Assembly (NCBI GenBank): GCA_045105235.1
Contig: JBGCDH010000076.1
Location: 1 to 64,000, forward strand
Direction of reading: 5' to 3'
Length of the DNA stretch: 64,000 nt
Source of the DNA: GCA-2684655 sp045105235
GTDB lineage: Bacteria; Planctomycetota; UBA1135; UBA2386
Numbering within the stretch: the first letter of the stretch is position 1; each line of letters begins with the position of its first letter. Both the position numbers and the translations under genes were made by a program. The notes below the pieces were generated by a model that was not told the origin of the DNA, did no database searches, and saw only the letters and a list, made by a program, of their open reading frames with translations. Positions 26,956 through 35,008 of the stretch are shown here, piece by piece.

Positions 26956-27771
26956 ATGGGTCAACTCGAGAAATACGGCCTCTACGTTTTGTGTTTGGTG
27001 ATCTTCCTGATCCTCGGTGTGACGATCTGGCCGGGCGACAGCGTTCGGGATCCCGGTCAGCAGCGCGAAGCCGTCAAGCGTCATGAGACGGCGTTGAGCG
27101 GCGTGCAGCAGAGCCCCAGCCCGGGTGGCGTCCCTGCGAGCGGTCGTGGTTCGACCGTGGGAAATGGCGGCGCGTCGCTAGCCGGCCTCCAGCTGTCGGA
27201 GCTGCTCGAGTCGCCGCCACGTCCCAAGCCGATGCCAGATCAAGTGCCGCCGGCCGGACAGCCTCAGTTGGGTCAGCTTCCGCCAGGGCAAGCGTCCCCG
27301 GCCGCAGTCGTGCCGGCGTCGAGCCGTCGGCAGGGCTCCGAAGCGGCTCCGCCGGCAGCGAGCGCGCCGGCATCGTCGACGACCTACACGGTGCGTCGCG
27401 GCGACACGCTGAGCGAGATCTCGTCGCGCCAGCTAGGCAGCGTTCGCTACATGAAGGCGATTCGTGACCTCAACCCAGCTCTGAACCCGAACCGCCTCAA
27501 GGTTGGCGCCAAGATCCTGCTGCCGGCGCGCTCGGCGCTCGCGGGCGGCGCGGCTTCCGGCGGCTCCTCGAACTCCGGCAAGAAGGGCGATGCCTTCCAG
27601 CGCGCGGGAGCCTACCGCAGCTATGTGATCGTGCGCGGCGATACACTGGAACGCATCGCACGCGTGCAGCTGGGCTCGACGGGCCGCGTAGGCGACATCA
27701 AGCGCCTCAATCCCGAGGTCAACCCACGGCGCCTGCGTCCGGGCAAAAAGCTGAAGCTGCCCGTCCGGTAG
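26956..27771 (+). CDS. LysM peptidoglycan-binding membrane protein
   Basis: A 271-residue protein. ATG at 26956 is chosen; a GTG directly before it is possible. One N-terminal transmembrane helix (about 9-25), a Pro/Gly/Ser-rich linker to about 135, and two LysM domains: about 141-190 (YTVRRGDTLSEISSRQLGS) and about 219-269 (YVIVRGDTLERIARVQLGS), each ending in an LNP-x-xNP-x-xL-x-xG pattern. LysM binds the glycan strands of peptidoglycan. It lies between ftsW and murG, 8 nt before murG, an unusual place for such a gene, suggesting a divisome-associated role in this lineage (inference). Confidence 0.88.
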   Translation: MGQLEKYGLYVLCLVIFLILGVTIWPGDSVRDPGQQREAVKRHETALSGVQQSPSPGGVPASGRGSTVGNGGASLAGLQLSELLESPPRPKPMPDQVPPAGQPQLGQLPPGQASPAAVVPASSRRQGSEAAPPAASAPASSTTYTVRRGDTLSEISSRQLGSVRYMKAIRDLNPALNPNRLKVGAKILLPARSALAGGAASGGSSNSGKKGDAFQRAGAYRSYVIVRGDTLERIARVQLGSTGRVGDIKRLNPEVNPRRLRPGKKLKLPVR

Positions 27772-27779
27772 TTTTCGCC

Positions 27780-28985
27780 GTGCCCGTCGATACGAACCAG
27801 GTTGTCGCGTCGGAGCGACAGCGCATCGCGCTGGTCAGCGGTGGCACCGGTGGGCATCTCATGCCCGCGCTGGCGCTGGCGCGAGCCATGCCGAGTCACG
27901 ACTTCGATCCGCTGCTGCTGATCGAAGGGCGCGAAGTCGAACGCGAGCTTGTGCGGCGCGAGCTTCCCGATCTCGAAGCGCATGAAGTGCAGCGCGCCGG
28001 CGGCACTGCTGGCCTGCCGCTCTGGCTTGGCCGCACAACGATGCGTGCCCGGCGGCTGCTGCGCGACAAGTCGGTGTCCGCCGTGCTGAGCACAGGTGGT
28101 CGGGCTTCGCTGCCGATTGCGCTCGCCGCCAAACAGCTGCGCGTCCCGCTGTTCTTGCTGGAGCAAAACGCCGTGGTTGGCCGGGCCAATCGCTGGCTCC
28201 TGCCGCTGGCTCGGCGCATGTTTACGGGCTTGCCCGCCTCATCGCCTGCTGCCGCAAAAGACGTGCGCAAAGCCGCGCGGTCGACCTACACGGGGACACC
28301 GCTCCGAGCTGGCTTTGGCCATATCGAAGCGGGCGATGCGCGCCGTTCGCTGGGCCTTGCTGCGGATGTGCCGGTTGTCTTGATCACCGGCGGAAGCCAG
28401 GGTGCGCGTGCGCTCAACGAGTGCGTGCCGCATGCGGTGCTGGCCGCGGGCCGACGCGTTCAGGTCGTGCACTTGTCCGGCCTCGGTAACGAGACGGCGG
28501 TGCGGCAGCGCTATGCGGAAGTAGCTCACGACACCGTCGCAACGGTTCGTCCGGTCGCGGCCGATATGGATCGTCTGTTTGCTGCTGCAGATCTCGTTGT
28601 GTGTCGCGGCGGCGGCACGACGGTGGCGGAGCTGATGGCTGTTGGCCGCGCCGCCGTGATCCTGCCGTATCCGCACCACAAGGACCGTCAGCAGTTTTGG
28701 AACGCGCGCGTGCTCGAGCAGCGTGGCGCGGCGATGGTCCTGGAAGAGGGCCACGCCGACCTTGCTGCGTCGCTTGCCGCCGTGCTGCGCGACCTGCTGA
28801 GCAGCCCGGATCGCCTCGCCGCCATGGGCGATGCTGCGCGAACGCTGCGCCGACTGGATGCCGCCGATGCGATTCTCCGCGGCATGCAGGAGGAGCTGCG
28901 CGACGGCGGGCCGGGCAAGCTGGGCGCGCGCTGGGATCGCGGCCTGCCGCGCCCGCGCGAAGACGCACGTGGAGGAGCCGCATGA
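27780..28985 (+). CDS. murG: UDP-GlcNAc transferase MurG
   Basis: A 401-residue GT-B glycosyltransferase, GTG start. N-terminal glycine loop GGTGGH (near residue 23), second loop GGSQGA, and the donor-binding signature CRGGGTTVAELMAVG followed by LPYPHHKDRQQFWNA, all conserved. It converts lipid I to lipid II at the inner membrane face. The C-terminal about 30 residues are Arg/Gly-rich and lie past the fold. Its stop overlaps the murC start by 4 nt. Confidence 0.96.
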   Translation: MPVDTNQVVASERQRIALVSGGTGGHLMPALALARAMPSHDFDPLLLIEGREVERELVRRELPDLEAHEVQRAGGTAGLPLWLGRTTMRARRLLRDKSVSAVLSTGGRASLPIALAAKQLRVPLFLLEQNAVVGRANRWLLPLARRMFTGLPASSPAAAKDVRKAARSTYTGTPLRAGFGHIEAGDARRSLGLAADVPVVLITGGSQGARALNECVPHAVLAAGRRVQVVHLSGLGNETAVRQRYAEVAHDTVATVRPVAADMDRLFAAADLVVCRGGGTTVAELMAVGRAAVILPYPHHKDRQQFWNARVLEQRGAAMVLEEGHADLAASLAAVLRDLLSSPDRLAAMGDAARTLRRLDAADAILRGMQEELRDGGPGKLGARWDRGLPRPREDARGGAA

Positions 28986-30421
28986 CCTCGACCGACGAAC
29001 CCCAAAACGCACTCGATGCCAGGCTTCAAGAAGGCATCCCCGGCACGAGCTTCGTCTCGCGCCGGTTCCATTTTGTTGGTGTGGGGGGCTCGGGGATGAG
29101 CGGCCTTGCCCGACTTCTCGGCGGCATTGGCGCGGTTGTAACTGGTAGCGATTCGACCGGCAGCTCGGTGGTCTCGGGCCTCACCGACGACGGCCACGAC
29201 GTCTGGGTTGGATGCCATCCCGAGCGGGTGCACGGCGAAGGCGGTTACGTCATCCGCAGCGCGGCCGTGCCGCTGTCGGATCCCGAAGTGCAGCAATGCG
29301 TCCGGCAGGGCTTCACGTCGCTCCTGTATGCCGAAGCGGTGGGGCGACTTAGCGAAGGTCGCCGCACGCTGGCCATCGGCGGCACGCACGGCAAGACGTC
29401 GACGACGGGTCTGACGGTCGCTGCCCTGCGTGGCGCCGGCTTGGACCCTTCCCACCTGATTGGCGGCGAGGTGCCAGAGCTCGGCGGCAATGGCTACGGC
29501 GGACGCGGCCAGGGCTTCGTGGTCGAGGCCTGCGAGTTCAACCGCAGCTTCCACAACCTGCGGCCGTTTGGTGCGGCGATCCTCAACCTGGACCACGACC
29601 ACTTCGACTGCTATCCATCGACCGACCTGCTGATCGAGGCCTTCGCAGGCTATCTCGGCCGGGTGCGCCCGGGCGGCACCGCGCTGGTCGAGGAGGCCGT
29701 GCCAAAGGCGGTGCTGCACAGCCTGCGCAGCGATGTCGAAATCCTCACGGTCGGCTCAGGGCTCTGGGCGGATATCCGCGCCGTCGATGTGCGCGATCGC
29801 CTCGGCTGCTTCTCGTTTGATCCGGTTGTTCAAGGCGAACGGCTGCCGCGCGTCACCATGTCGATGGCCGGCCGCCACAACATGGTCAACGCGATGTTCG
29901 CGCTCGGGCTGGCGCATATTGCCGGCGCCGACATGCCGGGTGCGTGCGAGGGGATCAGCTCCTTCGGTGGCGTCCGGCGTCGCTTTGAAGTGCACGAAGG
30001 CAAGGCGGGGGGCGGCGTCTTGGTCAACGACTATGCGCACCACCCCGCGGAGATTCGTGCCGTCGTGCAGACGGCGCGGCGACGGTTCCCGGACCGACGG
30101 CTGGTGGTTGCGTTCCAGCCGCATCAGTTTCAGCGCACGCTGTTCTTGTTGGATGACTTCGCGAAGGCGCTGGCAGAGGCCGATTCGGTGCTCGTCGTCG
30201 AAATCTACGGCGCGCGCGAAAGTGACGAGATCATGTCGTCGGTGAGTGCTGGTGATCTCGTTGCCGGCGTGCGCGAGCGCGGGACGTCGGCTCACTACGC
30301 CGGTGCCGTTGCCGACCTCGAAGACTGCGTGCTCGAGCACGCCGAGCCGGGCGATGCCGTCATGGTCTTGGGCGCAGGGGACATCGACCGAGCGGTTGGA
30401 GGCATTGTTGACCGAATCTAA
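28982..30421 (+). CDS. murC: UDP-MurNAc-L-alanine ligase MurC
   Basis: A 479-residue Mur ligase; ATG at 28982 with a GGAGGAG site upstream. N-terminal nucleotide-binding motif FVGVGGSGMSGLA, ATP loop GGTHGKTSTT, central LNLDHDHFDCYPS, and C-terminal VNDYAHHPAEIRA followed by FQPHQFQRT, all characteristic of MurC. Catalyses the first stem-peptide step. It overlaps the probable murB start by 14 nt. MurD, which adds D-Glu next, is not encoded in the window. Confidence 0.96.
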   Translation: MTSTDEPQNALDARLQEGIPGTSFVSRRFHFVGVGGSGMSGLARLLGGIGAVVTGSDSTGSSVVSGLTDDGHDVWVGCHPERVHGEGGYVIRSAAVPLSDPEVQQCVRQGFTSLLYAEAVGRLSEGRRTLAIGGTHGKTSTTGLTVAALRGAGLDPSHLIGGEVPELGGNGYGGRGQGFVVEACEFNRSFHNLRPFGAAILNLDHDHFDCYPSTDLLIEAFAGYLGRVRPGGTALVEEAVPKAVLHSLRSDVEILTVGSGLWADIRAVDVRDRLGCFSFDPVVQGERLPRVTMSMAGRHNMVNAMFALGLAHIAGADMPGACEGISSFGGVRRRFEVHEGKAGGGVLVNDYAHHPAEIRAVVQTARRRFPDRRLVVAFQPHQFQRTLFLLDDFAKALAEADSVLVVEIYGARESDEIMSSVSAGDLVAGVRERGTSAHYAGAVADLEDCVLEHAEPGDAVMVLGAGDIDRAVGGIVDRI

Positions 30422-31394
30422 GCCGCTTGTTCCGAGTATCGCCGCGGCGCAGTGCCACGGCTCGCCGTTGGCAGCCGAGCTGGACGCGTCGCTCGGCAGC
30501 GCGCTGCAGAGTATGCAGGGCGCCGTGCATCGCGGGTTCGTGCTGGCTCCGCAGATGCATTTGCGCATCGGTGGCGCCGCGGATTGGTTTGTCGAGCCGT
30601 TTGACGAAGCCGACGTGCAGCTGATTGTTCGCACGTGTCGCGAGCTCGGCATTCCGCTGCACATCCTCGGAGGCGGCAGCAACGTCGTGGTGGCGGACGC
30701 GGGTGTGCGCGGTGTCGTCATGTATCTCGGCCACCTCAACCGTCTCGCCCGTGCCGACAATCGCATCACGGTCGGTGCCGGTGCGACCCTGCCGAGCGTC
30801 CTGCGGGCGACGAAAGACGCCGGTTTGGCGGGGCTCGAAAAGCTCACCGGGATCCCGGCCGAAGTCGGTGGCGCGGTCGCGATGAACGCGGGCACACGAG
30901 TCGGCGAGACCTTCGAATACTTGACGTCGATCACGGTGGTGGACGCCAACGGCCAGCTTGCCGTGCGCGCGCGGCAGGATCTATCGCCGAGCTATCGCCA
31001 CGGCAATCTCGGCGAAGCGGTGGTCGTGCAGGCGACGTTTGAGCTGGAACCCGATGATCCGGATGCGATCTTCGAACGCTTTCGCGAGTCGTTGCAGGCC
31101 CGCAATGCGAGCCAGCCGGTGACGCAGCGCAGCGTTGGCTGCGTATTTCAAAACCCGGCTGGTGATGCGGCGGGTCGACTGATCGAAGCGGCTGGCTGCA
31201 AGGGCCTCGCGGTTGGCGGCGTGCGCGTTTCCGACAAGCATGCAAACTACTTCGTCAAGACCGATGATAGCGGCTCGGCAGGCGACTTCGTCCGCTTGAT
31301 GCACGAGGTTGCCGGGCGCGTTCGCGACAAGTTTGCCGTCGCGCTCGAGCCCGAAGTGAAGTTTTGGGGGTTCGCGGAGGGCGAGAACTCCTGA
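30408..31394 (+). CDS. murB: UDP-N-acetylenolpyruvoylglucosamine reductase MurB
   Basis: A 328-residue FAD-dependent reductase. No ATG fits the 5' end; TTG at 30408 is chosen because GGAGG lies 5 nt upstream (30398-30402) and little N-terminal extension is added. A TTG at 30405 is also possible. FAD-binding features: LGGGSNVVVADAGVRG, GITVGAGATL-like segment, and TGIPAEVGGAVAMNAG. The active-site segment reads RSVGCVFQNP, with Cys where E. coli has Ser229, a substitution known among MurB enzymes. Catalyses formation of UDP-MurNAc. Last gene of the cluster. Confidence 0.92.
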   Translation: MTESKPLVPSIAAAQCHGSPLAAELDASLGSALQSMQGAVHRGFVLAPQMHLRIGGAADWFVEPFDEADVQLIVRTCRELGIPLHILGGGSNVVVADAGVRGVVMYLGHLNRLARADNRITVGAGATLPSVLRATKDAGLAGLEKLTGIPAEVGGAVAMNAGTRVGETFEYLTSITVVDANGQLAVRARQDLSPSYRHGNLGEAVVVQATFELEPDDPDAIFERFRESLQARNASQPVTQRSVGCVFQNPAGDAAGRLIEAAGCKGLAVGGVRVSDKHANYFVKTDDSGSAGDFVRLMHEVAGRVRDKFAVALEPEVKFWGFAEGENS

Positions 31395-31414
31395 ACGCGA
31401 CTCTTGAGCAGAAC

Positions 31415-31439
31415 GCTCGGGCACGCTGGATGCCCGGGC
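31415..31439 (+). terminator. Possible terminator hairpin after murB
   Basis: A 9-bp stem (31415-31423 with 31431-31439, one G-U pair) and 7-nt loop lies about 20 nt after the murB stop. It is followed only by a weak T-containing stretch (GGGTTTGTCC), so termination would be inefficient or Rho-assisted. Confidence 0.4.
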
Positions 31440-31557
31440 GGCGGTTCCAGGGTTTGTCCTAAGTAGGCAGAGGCTCGCTTTCGGACGTTCTTGAATACTT
31501 CGAGCGGACGGGCCGCGGCGAAGTCGATACAGTGTCATCAACGAGGTAGATAGACGC

Positions 31558-31983
31558 ATGAGTGGAGACGAAGAAATCCGCATCGAGTTCAAAGGCCGCC
31601 ATGACCACATCACCGAGCGCATGCAGGAGCACGCGACCAAGAAGCTGCAGAAGCTCGGTCGCTTTGGTCACGCGCTGACTCGGGTTGAGGTGGTAGCCGA
31701 TCACGCGCACGAGAATCCCGAGGTGGAGCTGCTTGTGCACCGCACCAAGGGCGCGCCGCTCGTCGCCAAGGAGCGCGGCACGTCGTTCTCCGGCACGATC
31801 GACCTGCTCGTCGACAAGATGGAGGCGCAGCTGCGCAAGCAAAAGGAGAAGATGACCGACCACAAGTTCCCCGATGCGAAGGAGGAGCGGGCCCGTGCCG
31901 CGGCTGCCTTGGACGAGGGGCGAGAAGGCACCGGCGAAGACGAGACGTACGAAGAAGCTGTGCGCAAGTCGCTGGACAGTTGA
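31558..31983 (+). CDS. hpf: Ribosome hibernation-promoting factor HPF/RaiA
   Basis: A 141-residue protein. The beta-alpha-beta-beta-beta-alpha fold of the HPF/YfiA family is visible: IEFKGRHDHITERMQEHATKKLQKLGR helix, RVEVVADHAHENPEVELLVH strand region, and LVDKMEAQLRKQKEKM helix with the conserved basic face. It lacks the C-terminal dimerisation domain of long HPF, so it is the short form, with an extra acidic 30-residue tail. It binds the 30S decoding channel and silences ribosomes in stationary phase. Encoded upstream of ptsN and ptsH-like genes, as in the rpoN-linked operons of many bacteria, but no rpoN is present here. Confidence 0.88.
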   Translation: MSGDEEIRIEFKGRHDHITERMQEHATKKLQKLGRFGHALTRVEVVADHAHENPEVELLVHRTKGAPLVAKERGTSFSGTIDLLVDKMEAQLRKQKEKMTDHKFPDAKEERARAAAALDEGREGTGEDETYEEAVRKSLDS

Positions 31984-32349
31984 TCTAGCGCTGGACAGTT
32001 GATCCAGCGGTAGTCTGGTGATCTGGCGCTCGTTTCGTTGGGCGCTCGTCCAGTTAGGCGATAGCCGGGCCGTCGTGGTCAGTCTGCGGCCGCCCGCCGA
32101 CCTGCCCGCGCGGCATGCGGCCGGCAGTTTGCTCGGTTGGCAATCGGGCCAGCGGTCTGCGGTTTGGCAGGCTTGGTCTGCGCGTTCCGACGGAATCCAC
32201 GAAAGACTTTGTTCGCCCCGTTTTGGGGGGGCGTGCGTGCGCGTTTCGCTGCTCGCATGGGCGAATCGGCCCCGATCCGGTCTAGAAGCTGCTGCCAATA
32301 CCGGCGAACCGTTGCGTCGACGCGGAGCTTTCCCCACACTCCTCGCCCA
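31984..32349. other. 366-bp gap between hpf and ptsN
   Basis: No convincing gene. The left end begins with an imperfect direct repeat of CGCTGGACAGTTGAT (first at the hpf stop codon, again 14-15 nt later). Further right is a run of seven G (about 32225-32231). A promoter for ptsN is likely somewhere here but no clear -35/-10 pair was found. Confidence 0.6.
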
Positions 32350-32814
32350 ATGATTCGCAACCTTGTCCAGGATGCCGCTGTGATCGGCCAGGTCGAAGGC
32401 TCGACCAAAGAAGCAGCGCTGAAAGAGCTGCTCGCCGCTGCTCAGTCCGTCGGCGCCTTTGACGAGTCCGCTCGCAAAGCGCTTTCCAAGCGGCTGTCCG
32501 ATCGTGAGGCGATCGGCTCTACCGGTCTCGGCAACAGCGTCGCCGTGCCTCACGTGAAGGGCGAGAGCGTCGAAAAGACCACCCTCGTCGTGGCTCGCTG
32601 CCGACAAGGCCTCGAGTGGCAAGCCATTGACGGACGGCCGGTTCACGTGCTGTTTTTGCTGGTCTCGCCGACCGGCGAGCCCGAGAGCCACCTACAGTGC
32701 CTTCGTTGGATTGCAGGGCTGGCGCGCAACGCAGACTTTCGCCGCTTTCTGCTCGACGCCGATAGCGATGATGCGATCCGAGATCTTCTGCTCGAAATGG
32801 GCAGCGAGGAGTAG
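32350..32814 (+). CDS. ptsN: PTS IIA-type protein (EIIANtr/PtsN-like)
   Basis: A 154-residue PTS_IIA-2 family protein. The ATG at 32350 is chosen since the family N-terminus begins there. The phospho-acceptor His is at residue 68 in NSVAVPHVKG, the family signature, and the LVSPTGEPESHLQCLRWIA segment follows as in EIIA of the fructose/mannitol/nitrogen class. Such soluble proteins relay phosphate from HPr to regulate potassium and nitrogen or carbon metabolism. No EIIB/EIIC permease is nearby, so a regulatory rather than transport role is likely. Two nt precede the ptsH-like start. Confidence 0.88.
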   Translation: MIRNLVQDAAVIGQVEGSTKEAALKELLAAAQSVGAFDESARKALSKRLSDREAIGSTGLGNSVAVPHVKGESVEKTTLVVARCRQGLEWQAIDGRPVHVLFLLVSPTGEPESHLQCLRWIAGLARNADFRRFLLDADSDDAIRDLLLEMGSEE

Positions 32815-32816
32815 CC

Positions 32817-33125
32817 GTGACCGAATCCGAAAACGCTGGCGAAGAGCCGCGTACGCTGCGCGTGACTTTGCAAAACAAGCATGGTTTGCACGCACGGCCC
32901 GCCCACCTGTTTGTGCAGACGGCCAACTCGTATGCCAGCCAGCTGCGCGTTGCGCGTGCCGATGCCGAAGGCGAGGCTCCGGTCGATGGCAAGTCGATCA
33001 TGGGCATGATGATGCTCGCGGCTGAGAAGGGAGTGGAGCTGAGTCTCGAGGCCACGGGCCCGGACGCGGATGCCATGCTGCGCGCGCTGGCCGAACTGGT
33101 CGCCGCCAAGTTCGGCGAAGACTAG
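32817..33125 (+). CDS. ptsH: HPr-family phosphocarrier (PtsH/NPr-like)
   Basis: A 102-residue HPr, GTG start. The active-site motif HGLHARPA is at residues 22-29 with the phosphorylated His25, and the regulatory-site region GKSIMGMMML has Ser60 where Ser46 lies in Gram-positive HPr. An acidic N-terminal extension of about 12 residues precedes the fold. It would accept phosphate from Enzyme I and donate it to the adjacent IIA. Neither Enzyme I nor HPr kinase is encoded here. Confidence 0.9.
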   Translation: MTESENAGEEPRTLRVTLQNKHGLHARPAHLFVQTANSYASQLRVARADAEGEAPVDGKSIMGMMMLAAEKGVELSLEATGPDADAMLRALAELVAAKFGED

Positions 33126-33201
33126 CGCGCTGGCCGCCGCAGAGAGGTGCTCGGCGTCGGCTCTCGGATTGAGACGCGAGACGCCACGCCACCCGGTCGA
33201 T

Positions 33202-33222
33202 GCTGACGAAGAATGCGTCAGC
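33202..33222 (+). terminator. Hairpin after ptsH-like gene
   Basis: A perfect 7-bp stem (GCTGACG at 33202-33208 with CGTCAGC at 33216-33222, 7-nt loop) lies about 80 nt past the ptsH-like stop and 130 nt before pilM. It is followed by GC-rich sequence without a T-run, so it may be a Rho-type or leader structure rather than an intrinsic terminator. Confidence 0.3.
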
Positions 33223-33352
33223 GCGCGGGGCGCGGGCGCGCCGTGCTGTGAAGGATCTGCAGAGCACTTTGGCTAGGGCTCAATCCTGACCATGCCGACG
33301 GCCGATAGGGCGAATCCGTGGACATGTTCCACTGAAGAAGGAGCGCCCGTTC

Positions 33353-34375
33353 ATGCTGAAGCAGCGCAAGAGCATCGTCGGTCTCGACATCGGCAGTAGT
33401 TGTATTAAGGCCGTCGAGCTGACTCGCGAGAAGTACGACCACGTCATCACTGGTTACGCCCAGATTGACATCCACCACGAAGCGTCGCGGCAAGACGCGA
33501 TCGCCGAACTGATGCAGGCGGCAAAGTTCCGCACCAAGCGCATCGCGACGGCGGTAAGCGGCAAGAACGTCGTTTTCCGCTACATCACGATGCCGGAGAT
33601 GAGTGACGACAAGTTGCTCCAGGCGGTCCGGCTCGAAGCGGACAAATACATCCCTTTCGATGTCGATGACGTCGAGATCGGCGCCGAGCGGCTGCAAACT
33701 GGCAGCGCCGACGAGAAGAGCGAAGAGATGAAGGTTCTGCTGGTTGCCGCCAAAAAGGCGACGGTTGCAGACCACAGCCGCATGCTGACCGAGTTGGGTC
33801 TGCAGCCGGTCTCGGTTGGCGTCGATGGCTTCGCCCTCGGCAACGCCTGGGAACTCGGAGATCTTGTCAATCCTGGCATTCAGGAGCCTGGCCGCACGGT
33901 GGCACTCGTCGACATTGGTTCGACCAAGGCGAGTATCAATATCCTGCGTGACAACATCAGCTACTTCGCTCGCGAAGTGCCGATCGGCGGGCAGGACTTG
34001 ACCAACGCCGTGGTCCGCCGCTTGGGCGTCGAAGCCAACCAGGCCGAGGAGCTGAAACGGGATCCAGGCGATCAGGGCGCCATCGTGCAAGAGGCGATTG
34101 CGCAGACCCTCGAGGACCTCGGCAACGAAGTGAACCTGTCGTTCGACTTCTTTGAGAACCAGTTTGACGGCGAGGTGCAGGAGGTCTGGTTGACCGGCGG
34201 CACGGCGCTGCTGCCGATGCTCGAAGAGAACTTCGAGAAGATCTTTGAGAAGCGCACCAAGACCTGGAACCCCATCGAGGGGCTCAAGGTCAAGGCCGAC
34301 AACGTTGACGTCGAAGCGCTCAACCAACTATCGCCTCAGCTCGCCGTTGCGGTTGGGTTGGCGGCAGCCTCCTAG
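33353..34375 (+). CDS. pilM: Type IV pilus assembly ATPase-like protein PilM
   Basis: A 340-residue actin-fold protein, ATG at 33353 with GAAGAAGGAG upstream. It begins KSIVGLDIGSSCIKAVEL, the phosphate-1 loop of PilM, with the second nucleotide loop VALVDIGSTKASINILRDN and the adenosine loop VWLTGGTALLPMLEENF, typical of the FtsA/PilM superfamily. PilM is a cytoplasmic ring component that binds the N-terminal peptide (INLLP) of PilN. First gene of a tight pilMNO(P)Q run, spacing 12 nt to pilN. Confidence 0.94.
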   Translation: MLKQRKSIVGLDIGSSCIKAVELTREKYDHVITGYAQIDIHHEASRQDAIAELMQAAKFRTKRIATAVSGKNVVFRYITMPEMSDDKLLQAVRLEADKYIPFDVDDVEIGAERLQTGSADEKSEEMKVLLVAAKKATVADHSRMLTELGLQPVSVGVDGFALGNAWELGDLVNPGIQEPGRTVALVDIGSTKASINILRDNISYFAREVPIGGQDLTNAVVRRLGVEANQAEELKRDPGDQGAIVQEAIAQTLEDLGNEVNLSFDFFENQFDGEVQEVWLTGGTALLPMLEENFEKIFEKRTKTWNPIEGLKVKADNVDVEALNQLSPQLAVAVGLAAAS

Positions 34376-34387
34376 GAGAACCGAGAC

Positions 34388-34996
34388 ATGATCCGCATCA
34401 ATCTTCTCCCTGCCGACCTGCGTCGCGGCAATCGTTTGCCGCCGCGCGTGCTGGCGGCGGCATTCGGCGCGGCGCTGCTGGTCAGCGCAGCGGTCGGCTG
34501 GTTTGGCCTCGTTTACTTCGGCGACCTTGCAGACAAGGAGCAGGAGCTTCAGCGGGTGTCCGTGGAGTTTACCGGGCTGAAGCCAAAGGTGACCTATCAC
34601 GACGCGCTCGTTGCCAACCGCAAGGAATACGAGCTCCGCGTGCAGACCATTCAGCAAATCGGCAAGTCACGGCGCCTCTGGTCGCAGTTTGTCAACGAGC
34701 TGATCGACGTCGTCAACAACAACGGTGTGACCGAGCGCCACCTCGCGTGGTTTGACAGCATCAACGTCAAGAGCGATCCGGCCAAGGGGGCTCGCGTCGT
34801 CGTGCCCGCCAACGTGCAGGGGGCCGATAAGTCGCTGCTGGCGAACTTCCACGAGGACATCGAGGCGGCGCCCTTCGCCGATGAGCTCAAGAAGAAGAGC
34901 GATCCGACCTGGAAGCTTGAGATCGACGAAGAGCGCATGCCGCCCGCGTTCCTCAAGTTTCCGATGCAGATGACGTTCCAGCCCCCCAAGAAGTAG
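34388..34996 (+). CDS. pilN: Type IV pilus inner-membrane protein PilN
   Basis: A 202-residue bitopic protein beginning MIRINLLPADLR, which contains the PilM-binding INLLP motif. One transmembrane helix (about 22-46) precedes a periplasmic coiled coil (KEQELQRVSVEFTGLKPKV) and a ferredoxin-like domain. It pairs with PilO to form the alignment complex linking PilM to the PilQ secretin. Gene lies 12 nt after pilM and 12 nt before the pilO-pilP fusion. Confidence 0.9.
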   Translation: MIRINLLPADLRRGNRLPPRVLAAAFGAALLVSAAVGWFGLVYFGDLADKEQELQRVSVEFTGLKPKVTYHDALVANRKEYELRVQTIQQIGKSRRLWSQFVNELIDVVNNNGVTERHLAWFDSINVKSDPAKGARVVVPANVQGADKSLLANFHEDIEAAPFADELKKKSDPTWKLEIDEERMPPAFLKFPMQMTFQPPKK

Positions 34997-35008
34997 AGGA
35001 CGACAAAG

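Noticed and set aside
26738..26956. A 72-codon frame between ftsW and the LysM gene
   Set aside because: Arg/Ser-rich, no ribosome site, overlaps the ftsW stop and the LysM start; treated as intergenic.
32018..32353. A 111-codon frame between hpf and ptsN
   Set aside because: Composition Arg/Ala/Trp-rich with no family and no start signal; the region contains low-complexity repeats instead.
33241..33300. Possible promoter (including sigma-54) upstream of pilM
   Set aside because: TTGGCTAGGGCTC resembles fragments of several promoter types, but no pair of elements has the right sequence and spacing, so not called.
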